Source: Chloroflexota bacterium (lineage in GTDB: Bacteria; Chloroflexota; Dehalococcoidia; JACQTR01). Taken from it: DNA of 11,036 nt. Position 1 is the first letter of the stretch; the number at the start of each line of letters is the position of its first letter. This document shows, in pieces, positions 5,855 to 11,036 of the stretch. The translations under genes and the position numbers were made by a program. The notes below the pieces were generated by a model. It was not told the origin of the DNA. It searched no databases and saw only the letters and a program-made list of their open reading frames with translations. The stretch is taken from positions 1 to 11,036 of the forward strand of contig JACQTR010000089.1 in NCBI GenBank assembly GCA_016210705.1, given 5' to 3'.

Positions 5855-7570
5855 CTAGGACACCTCCTTCTTTAACTCCCCAACAATATGCATGGGTGAA
5901 AAAGGACGCCCGTCAAATTTTAGGATTTTGCCCGTGATCTTTTTCCCGGTCTCCGCCCGCAAAAGGTGAGCTAACTGACCGGTGGCATTGTTCTCTACCA
6001 CGAAGCTCCGTTTGGCCCCGTCTAATACCTCCGATACCGTTTCGGATGGAAAAGGCCAAAGCTCATTCAAATGGAGCAAATTGACGTCCTGGCCCTCTTT
6101 CCTCAATATATCTACCGCCTCTCTGAGAGGGCCATAAGTGCTGCCCCAGCCGACTAGGGTCGTTTCCGCCCGCCGCGGGCCATATAGCCAAGGCTGGCCA
6201 ATCTCTTGCTTTATCCCCTTCTCTTTACGTTGCCGCTTCAATACCATTTGAGTCCGAATCTCGGCGCTCTCTATAAGGTGACCTTCTTCATCATGTTCGT
6301 CAGCGTCGGTGACCACCAGGGCACCTTTTGTAAGAGGCAAAGCCCGAGGCGATATCCCAGACTCGGTAATCTGATGCCGCTTGTATTCCCCCTGCTTGGC
6401 CACCTCTTCCTCAGAAAGAATATCACCTCGCTCGATGTTCACTCGGGAAAGGTCGAACTTGTCCACCGTGGAATAGCAGGTAGCCAGATAATGATCGTTG
6501 AGGATAATGACGGGGGTCTGATACTTTTCGGCCAGGTTGAAGGCTTTGGTAGTTAAATAGAAGGCATCTTCAACGGTAGCCGGAGCCAACACCGCTCGGG
6601 GAAATTCCCCGTGAGAGGCGTGGATCACAAATTCCAGGTCGCCCTGCTCCATCCTGGTGGGTAAGCCGATAGCAGGACCAGGGCGTTGTCCCTCCACCAC
6701 CACTATGGGAGTTTCTGTCATACCTGCTAGGCCTAATCCCTCTACCATTAGACAAAACCCACCTCCAGAGGTGGCAGTCATGGCCCTGGCACCAGCAAAG
6801 GCAGCCCCAATGACCATGTTTATAACCGAAATCTCGTCCTCAGGTTGAACTACCGCAAGTCCAAAATCCCCCGCCTTCCCCGCCAAGTATTCTAGAATAG
6901 GGGTGGAGGGGGTCATAGGGTAGCCAGCCATGAACTTGCAACCGGCTGCCAGAGCCCCTAAAGCTATGGCATCATTTCCAGTCAAGAGCATTCGCCGACT
7001 ACTGCCCATGACCTTGATCTCCATACCATATTTTGAGTAATACTCCCGTACGTATTGATATCCACCACGGGCTGCTTCAACGTTGTTTTCAGCCACCGTT
7101 CCCCGCCCGGCGAACTGTTCCGTTAGCACTTGAGCCAGCAGATTAAAATCATAGTTAACCAAACCAATGGCTGCCCCCAAAGCCACCGAGTTCATCATAA
7201 TTTTGTTTCCCCCTCTCTCCACGGCCAATCGCTCCAGAGGCACGCCGTAAAATAGGGGGTCCTGAACCGCAAAAGTAACCCTCTCGCTGTCGTACACGAT
7301 GGCGCCTTGGCTGACCAACTCGGCCCGATGTAGGTCAACAGTTTCTTTGTTCAGGGCGATTAGCATATGAACCGGCTCGGCGACAGCCAAAACCGGCTCA
7401 TTCTTCACCCTAATTTTGGAGAAGCTATGCCCCCCCCGTATTCGGGATTCGTAGTCTTGGTCGGCAAAAACATGGTAACCACCCCGAGTGAAAGTCTTAC
7501 CCAAAACCTGGCTGATAGACTGCACCCCTTGTCCCGCCTCCCCTCCTACCATGAAGTCGAAATCTACCAT
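5855..7570 (-). CDS. korA: 2-oxoacid:ferredoxin oxidoreductase, fused gamma/alpha subunit
   Basis: The 571-residue protein joins an N-terminal gamma domain (about 1-185, with GGEAGQGVQ at 9-17 and SRIRGGHSFSKIRV at 42-55) to the alpha pyrimidine-binding domain (from about 190). The alpha part has YPMTPST (217-223, the YPITP-type motif linked to substrate and CoA handling), ATSGGGF (266-272), GLPTRMEQGDL (302-312) and DADEHDEEGH (422-431), followed by the C-terminal domain with WGSTYGP. This is the architecture of the two-subunit KorAB-type enzymes of actinobacteria and archaea. ATG 7570 has AAGGAGG 5 bases upstream. The gene begins 21 bases after the acetyl-CoA synthetase stop and is followed 2 bases later by the beta subunit. 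No delta (ferredoxin-like) subunit is encoded nearby, so an external ferredoxin is implied. Confidence 0.93.
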   Translation of the reverse strand: MVDFDFMVGGEAGQGVQSISQVLGKTFTRGGYHVFADQDYESRIRGGHSFSKIRVKNEPVLAVAEPVHMLIALNKETVDLHRAELVSQGAIVYDSERVTFAVQDPLFYGVPLERLAVERGGNKIMMNSVALGAAIGLVNYDFNLLAQVLTEQFAGRGTVAENNVEAARGGYQYVREYYSKYGMEIKVMGSSRRMLLTGNDAIALGALAAGCKFMAGYPMTPSTPILEYLAGKAGDFGLAVVQPEDEISVINMVIGAAFAGARAMTATSGGGFCLMVEGLGLAGMTETPIVVVEGQRPGPAIGLPTRMEQGDLEFVIHASHGEFPRAVLAPATVEDAFYLTTKAFNLAEKYQTPVIILNDHYLATCYSTVDKFDLSRVNIERGDILSEEEVAKQGEYKRHQITESGISPRALPLTKGALVVTDADEHDEEGHLIESAEIRTQMVLKRQRKEKGIKQEIGQPWLYGPRRAETTLVGWGSTYGPLREAVDILRKEGQDVNLLHLNELWPFPSETVSEVLDGAKRSFVVENNATGQLAHLLRAETGKKITGKILKFDGRPFSPMHIVGELKKEVS

Positions 7571-7591
7571 GATTGCCTCCTTGCCTTAGTT

Positions 7592-9517
7592 TTATACCCG
7601 CTGAGGCCCTAGCTCCCGATAGCTCCGCATCACCTCTTCCACTGAGGCCTCGTCCTCCAAGGTAGTCAGGTCGCCAACACTGGCATTTTCGGCCACCGCT
7701 TTCAACACCCGACGCATGACCTTGCCACTCCTGGTTTTGGGCAGCTTAGCCACAAAATAAACCTCATCGGGGGTAGCTATGGGGCCCACCGTTTGCCTCA
7801 TGTGCTCGATTAGCCCCTTCTTTAAATCTGAAGAGGGCGAGACTCCTTCTTTAGGGATAACAAAAATGACGATGCTTTCCCCCTTAATGGGATCAGCTCT
7901 GCCCACTACCGCTGCTTCTGCTAGCAGAGGATACGAGACGGCAGCGTCTTCCAACTCGGCGGTGCCTAGCCGATGTCCCGCTACCTTAAGAACCTCATCG
8001 GCCCTACCCAGGATCCAAAAGTACCCATCTTTATCCTTTATAGCGTAGTCTCCAGTATAATACATACCAGGAAATCGAGACCAGTACGCCTCTCGATAGC
8101 GCTGGGGGTTGCCCCAAATACCTTGGAGCATCCCCGGCCAGGGTTTTCTAATCACCAACTGACCTCGTTCCTCAGAAGGGACCTCCCCTCCCTTTTCGTC
8201 GACCACCGCAACATCCACCCCAGGCAGTGGCATAGCGGCTGAGCCCGGCTTCAGGGGTATGCACCCTATTCCCGGCGTGGGCGATATCATGATCCCACCC
8301 GTTTCCGTCTGCCACCAAGTATCTACAATGGGGCACCTTTCGCCACCGATGTTCTTGTAATACCACAGCCAGGCTTCAGGATTGATAGGCTCGCCCACGC
8401 TACCTAATAGCTCAAGGCTCCTAAGATCGTGCTTACGGGGGCCCTCTTCTCCATATTTCATGAACATTCTGATGGCCGTAGGCGAGGTATAAAAAATCGT
8501 AACCCCGTACTTTTCAATGATGTCCCACCATCTATCCACTGCTGGATAATCAGGGGCACCCTCATAGAGAACAATGGTCGCCCCATGGGCCAGGGGAGCA
8601 TAAACTATGGAGCTATGACCAGTGACCCAGCCCACGTCGGCAGAACACCAGTAGACGGATTCCTCTCTTATATCGAAGACCCATTTATAGGCGCAGTAGT
8701 TGTGGACAAGATAGCCCCCCGTGCTGTGCACTATACCTTTGGGCTTGCCAGTGGTACCTGAGGTATAGAGAATATAAAGAGGGTGGTTCGAGTCTATGGG
8801 CTCAGGAGCCGATAAATCCGAGGTTTGGGCCAGTAAATCGTGTAGCCAATGGTCTCGCGGGGGCCTGATATTCACAGCCCCCCCCGTCCGTTTAACTACG
8901 ATCACTTTTTCCACCGAGGGGCTCATAGCTACGGCCTCATCGGCTATCTCTTTAAGCGGCAGCGTCTTTCCTCCGCGAAATCCACCGTCTGCCGTCACTA
9001 GCAACTTGGCCTGAGTGTCGTTAATTCTATCGGCCAAGGCCCGGGCGCTAAAACCGGAGAAAATCACGGTGTGGATGGCGCCAATGCGAGCACAGGCCAG
9101 CATGAAAACAGCCAACTCCGGTATCATGGGGAGGTAAAGGGCAACCCTATCTCCCTTGCCAACTCCCAAATCTTGGAGTACAGAGGCAAACCGTTTCACC
9201 TCTCGATACAAGGTAGAATAACTAAGGGTCCTGGTGTCCCCAGGCTCTCCCTCCCAATATATGGCTACCTTGCTACGACGCCAACTTTGGGCATGCTTAT
9301 CCACGCAGATGTAGGCAGCGTTGAGCTGTCCCCCTACAAACCATCGAGCGAAGGGCGGATCCCACTCTAGGGTTTTATCCCAAGTCTTAAACCACTCCAG
9401 TTGGCGGGCCTGCTCCGCCCAAAACGTCTCGGTCTCCTCAATGGAGCGATAGTACACATCGTAATACGCTCTTAGCGGCCAATACCTAGACTCAAAGGGT
9501 AGCGACATTTGAGTCAT
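7592..9517 (-). CDS. acs: Acetyl-CoA synthetase, AMP-forming
   Basis: The enzyme makes acetyl-CoA from acetate, ATP and CoA through acetyl-AMP in the cytosol. At 641 residues it has full family length. Motifs in order: FRGGK (180-184, CoA contact), the phosphate-binding YTSGTTGKPKG (251-261), GWVTGHS (296-302), LGSVGEPINPEAW (371-383), DTWWQTETGG (399-408), YYTGDYAIKDKDGYF (486-500), KVAGHRLGTAELE (511-523) and PKTRSGKVMRR (593-603). Val298, Thr299, Val374 and Trp401 match the acetate-pocket residues of Salmonella Acs, which favours acetate over longer acids. Lys599 is the catalytic Lys, acetylated in relatives to switch activity off. ATG 9517 has AGGAGGG 8 bases upstream; Met4 is less likely. 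It is the first gene of the operon with the ferredoxin oxidoreductase genes, so it may feed acetyl-CoA to that enzyme. Confidence 0.95.
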   Translation of the reverse strand: MTQMSLPFESRYWPLRAYYDVYYRSIEETETFWAEQARQLEWFKTWDKTLEWDPPFARWFVGGQLNAAYICVDKHAQSWRRSKVAIYWEGEPGDTRTLSYSTLYREVKRFASVLQDLGVGKGDRVALYLPMIPELAVFMLACARIGAIHTVIFSGFSARALADRINDTQAKLLVTADGGFRGGKTLPLKEIADEAVAMSPSVEKVIVVKRTGGAVNIRPPRDHWLHDLLAQTSDLSAPEPIDSNHPLYILYTSGTTGKPKGIVHSTGGYLVHNYCAYKWVFDIREESVYWCSADVGWVTGHSSIVYAPLAHGATIVLYEGAPDYPAVDRWWDIIEKYGVTIFYTSPTAIRMFMKYGEEGPRKHDLRSLELLGSVGEPINPEAWLWYYKNIGGERCPIVDTWWQTETGGIMISPTPGIGCIPLKPGSAAMPLPGVDVAVVDEKGGEVPSEERGQLVIRKPWPGMLQGIWGNPQRYREAYWSRFPGMYYTGDYAIKDKDGYFWILGRADEVLKVAGHRLGTAELEDAAVSYPLLAEAAVVGRADPIKGESIVIFVIPKEGVSPSSDLKKGLIEHMRQTVGPIATPDEVYFVAKLPKTRSGKVMRRVLKAVAENASVGDLTTLEDEASVEEVMRSYRELGPQRV

Positions 9518-9574
9518 GTCTCGAACCCTCCTATCTAATACTTTGTCCTTGGGGAACCTTAGGGGATGTATAAC

Positions 9575-9588
9575 CCCGCTTGAGCGGG
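9575..9588 (-). other. Small hairpin in the acs leader
   Basis: The leader RNA of acs contains CCCGC-UCAA-GCGGG, a perfect 5-bp GC-rich stem with a 4-base loop, about 57 bases before the start codon. No U run follows, so it is not an intrinsic terminator. It could stabilise the transcript, bind a regulator as a DNA palindrome, or be chance. Confidence 0.4.
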
Positions 9589-9618
9589 AAAGGGAAGGAA
9601 CTTTGTTAGTGCTCGTTG

Positions 9619-9647
9619 ATACTAGCCATTTCGCTCAGATTTGTCAA
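9619..9647 (-). promoter_or_regulatory. Sigma70-type promoter of the acs-korA-korB operon
   Basis: On the minus strand a consensus -35 box TTGACA (9647-9642) is separated by 17 bases from the -10 box TAGTAT (9624-9619, four of six consensus positions). Transcription would start near 9612, giving a leader of about 95 bases before ATG 9517. Just upstream, a 7-base direct repeat (AACTAGC on the + strand at 9673-9679 and 9689-9695, 16 bases apart) could be an activator site, but this is weak. Confidence 0.65.
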
Positions 9648-9700
9648 GCCCTGAGGGTTATTCTTCGCGCAGAACTAGCTAGCCGGACAACTAGCAGCAG

Positions 9701-9738
9701 AAAACTAAGAGCCACCATCTTTCTAAATACCGGTGGCT
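9701..9738 (-). terminator. Likely intrinsic terminator of the MFS transporter gene
   Basis: Read on the minus strand, AGCCACC (9738-9732) pairs with GGTGGCT (9716-9710), a 7-bp perfect stem with a 15-base loop, followed by CTTAGTTTT. The 5' arm lies in the last codons of the transporter gene and the stop codon is in the loop. The large loop and interrupted T run make it a modest terminator. It would separate the transporter transcript from the acs promoter just downstream. Confidence 0.5.
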
Positions 9739-11012
9739 AACGGCTCGGGGGGTGGCTTTGCGAACAGGATCAAGGGTACAGATAAGGCGGCAATGGCGGC
9801 CGAAATCAAAAAGGCCAGATAATAGCTACCGGTTACATCAGCGATTTTCCCTGCAAACCAAGGACCCACTACACCACCAACCATGCTTACCGTCATTACC
9901 AGCCCCTGGATAGCCCCAAAGTGTTTAGAGCCAAAATAGTCGCCGAGGAGTGCGGGCCTTACCGAAATCGGGCCTCCATAGCCTATTCCATACGTTAGAA
10001 GGAATGGGACAATCAGCCATGGGCTCTGCACATTGGCGAAAATAAATACCCCTATGGCCTGCAGGACAGAGGCCACCGCTAATATATATCGCTTGTCCAT
10101 AGTGTCGCTTAGCCAGCCAAAGCCGAGCCTACCCACGAGGCTAGTCACTGTCATGCCCGTTACCACCAAGCCTGCCGCCTCTCGAGAGTACCCCATTTTA
10201 GTCAATGCCGGGATCTCATGTACCATAAGAGCGCTGATCGCCATACCAGAAAAGGTAAGCCCTACAGATAGAAACCAAAAAGAAGCGGTACGCATTGCTT
10301 GAAAAGGAGTGAAGTTCGCACTGCCAGAAGGGTTAGAGGCCCGTTCGAAGTTCGTCTCCAGGTACCCTTCTCTTACCTGAGGCCTAAGGATAGCCTCCTC
10401 AGCCGGTGGGTCGCCATCGGGTAAATACCCATAGGGTTCAGGCCGATGCCTCATGCACAAAGCAGCGGGTACCCCCACCACCACTACTCCAAAGGCAATC
10501 ATCATCAACGCCGTTCGCCACTGATACTGGTCAATGAGCCAAACCACCCCCGGAACCAGGAGCCCACTCAACCCTGGCCCGGCCATAAGGAGACCCATAG
10601 CCATACCTCGCCTGCGCACAAACCAATTAACTATCGCCGCCTGCGCGGGCATAGAAAAGCCAGCACTGAACCCTGCCGATACCACCAGAAAAGCTATATA
10701 AAAGGTGAAAAGCGAGTTGATACGACTCAGAAGCATAAAGCCCAAGCTGGCAGTAATTATGCCTGTAAAGATCAACTTCCGAGCACCTATCTTGTCGATA
10801 AGGAAGCCTACTACTGGAGCCATAACACCCCCCTCGAAGCGCTGCAAAGAAAATGCCAAAGAGGTAGTGGCCCTACTCCAGCCGAACTCATCCCTTATGG
10901 GATCAAAAAAGGCACCAAAGCCATAATAGAAAACGCCTCCAGCGTACAAGGAATTAAAAGCCCCCGCCAATACCATCCACCACCCAAAAAACACTTTTCG
11001 TAGTCGCACCAT
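9723..11012 (-). CDS. MFS transporter, oxalate/formate or monocarboxylate type
   Basis: The 429-residue product is a 12-segment major facilitator. It has the N-terminal FFGWWMV start, GWSRA (44-48), the motif A loop GFLIDKIGARK (69-79), its counterpart GFGWLSDTMDKR (297-308), a central cytoplasmic loop at about 188-243, and LLGDYFGSKHFGAIQG (355-370), which is typical of oxalate/formate antiporter and monocarboxylate carriers. It likely moves a small carboxylate across the cytoplasmic membrane; the specific substrate is unknown. The acs operon next door fits acetate or a related acid, which is only context. AAGGAGG lies 12 bases before ATG 11012, longer than usual; GTG 11009 is the next codon and spaced even farther. 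Its promoter and any upstream gene are outside the window. A hairpin terminator overlaps its stop. Confidence 0.88.
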   Translation of the reverse strand: MVRLRKVFFGWWMVLAGAFNSLYAGGVFYYGFGAFFDPIRDEFGWSRATTSLAFSLQRFEGGVMAPVVGFLIDKIGARKLIFTGIITASLGFMLLSRINSLFTFYIAFLVVSAGFSAGFSMPAQAAIVNWFVRRRGMAMGLLMAGPGLSGLLVPGVVWLIDQYQWRTALMMIAFGVVVVGVPAALCMRHRPEPYGYLPDGDPPAEEAILRPQVREGYLETNFERASNPSGSANFTPFQAMRTASFWFLSVGLTFSGMAISALMVHEIPALTKMGYSREAAGLVVTGMTVTSLVGRLGFGWLSDTMDKRYILAVASVLQAIGVFIFANVQSPWLIVPFLLTYGIGYGGPISVRPALLGDYFGSKHFGAIQGLVMTVSMVGGVVGPWFAGKIADVTGSYYLAFLISAAIAALSVPLILFAKPPPEPLATGI

Positions 11013-11036
11013 TAAGTCAATATGCCTCCTTATGTC

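Noticed and set aside
10446..11003. Open frame of 185 codons on the + strand inside the MFS gene.
   Set aside because: Its translation is rich in His, Pro, Lys and Gln without domain signals and mirrors the hydrophobic codons of the transporter on the other strand.

Overview
The window looks like chromosome of an anaerobic bacterium with intermediate GC content by eye. It is densely packed, uses strong AGGAGG-type ribosome binding sites, and carries ferredoxin-dependent 2-oxoacid metabolism and a molybdopterin dinucleotide cofactor cluster. The fused gamma/alpha oxidoreductase subunit, the MobB tail and the small Cys-containing protein after mobB remind me of Chloroflexota (Dehalococcoidia-like) genomes. 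That placement is from memory and is tentative. I see no mobile element, tRNA, rRNA, CRISPR array or phage gene.

The left part (1-1822) is on the + strand. It holds the 3' end of a PflX-like radical SAM gene that runs without a stop into a complete acylphosphatase domain, then a membrane-anchored FecR-domain protein with a C-terminal beta-sandwich-like region. The FecR gene converges on, and overlaps by 14 bases, a minus-strand block.

That block (transcribed from 4829 down to 1809) is mobA-moeA-mobB plus an unrecognised small Cys-containing protein. Junctions are a 4-base overlap, a 2-base gap and a 23-base gap, so this is very likely one operon. MoeA inserts molybdenum into molybdopterin, MobA attaches GMP, MobB is the accessory GTPase, and the last gene is a guilt-by-association candidate.

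Upstream on the same strand (9517 down to 4998) is a second operon: AMP-forming acetyl-CoA synthetase, then the fused gamma/alpha and the beta subunits of a 2-oxoacid:ferredoxin oxidoreductase. A good sigma70-type promoter (TTGACA, 17 bp, TAGTAT) and a leader of about 95 nt precede it. Together the enzymes could activate acetate and reductively carboxylate acetyl-CoA to pyruvate, or run another acyl-CoA/2-oxoacid interconversion. The beta subunit lacks one of the four Cys expected to hold its Fe-S cluster.

At the right edge (11012 down to 9723) is an MFS transporter of the oxalate/formate or monocarboxylate type, ended by a likely hairpin terminator that overlaps its stop codon. A carboxylate carrier next to the acetate-activating operon would make sense, but its substrate is not shown by the sequence. 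I found no obvious new defence or mobile system. The best leads are the Fe-S ligand change, the radical SAM-acylphosphatase fusion and the uncharacterised gene in the molybdenum cofactor operon.
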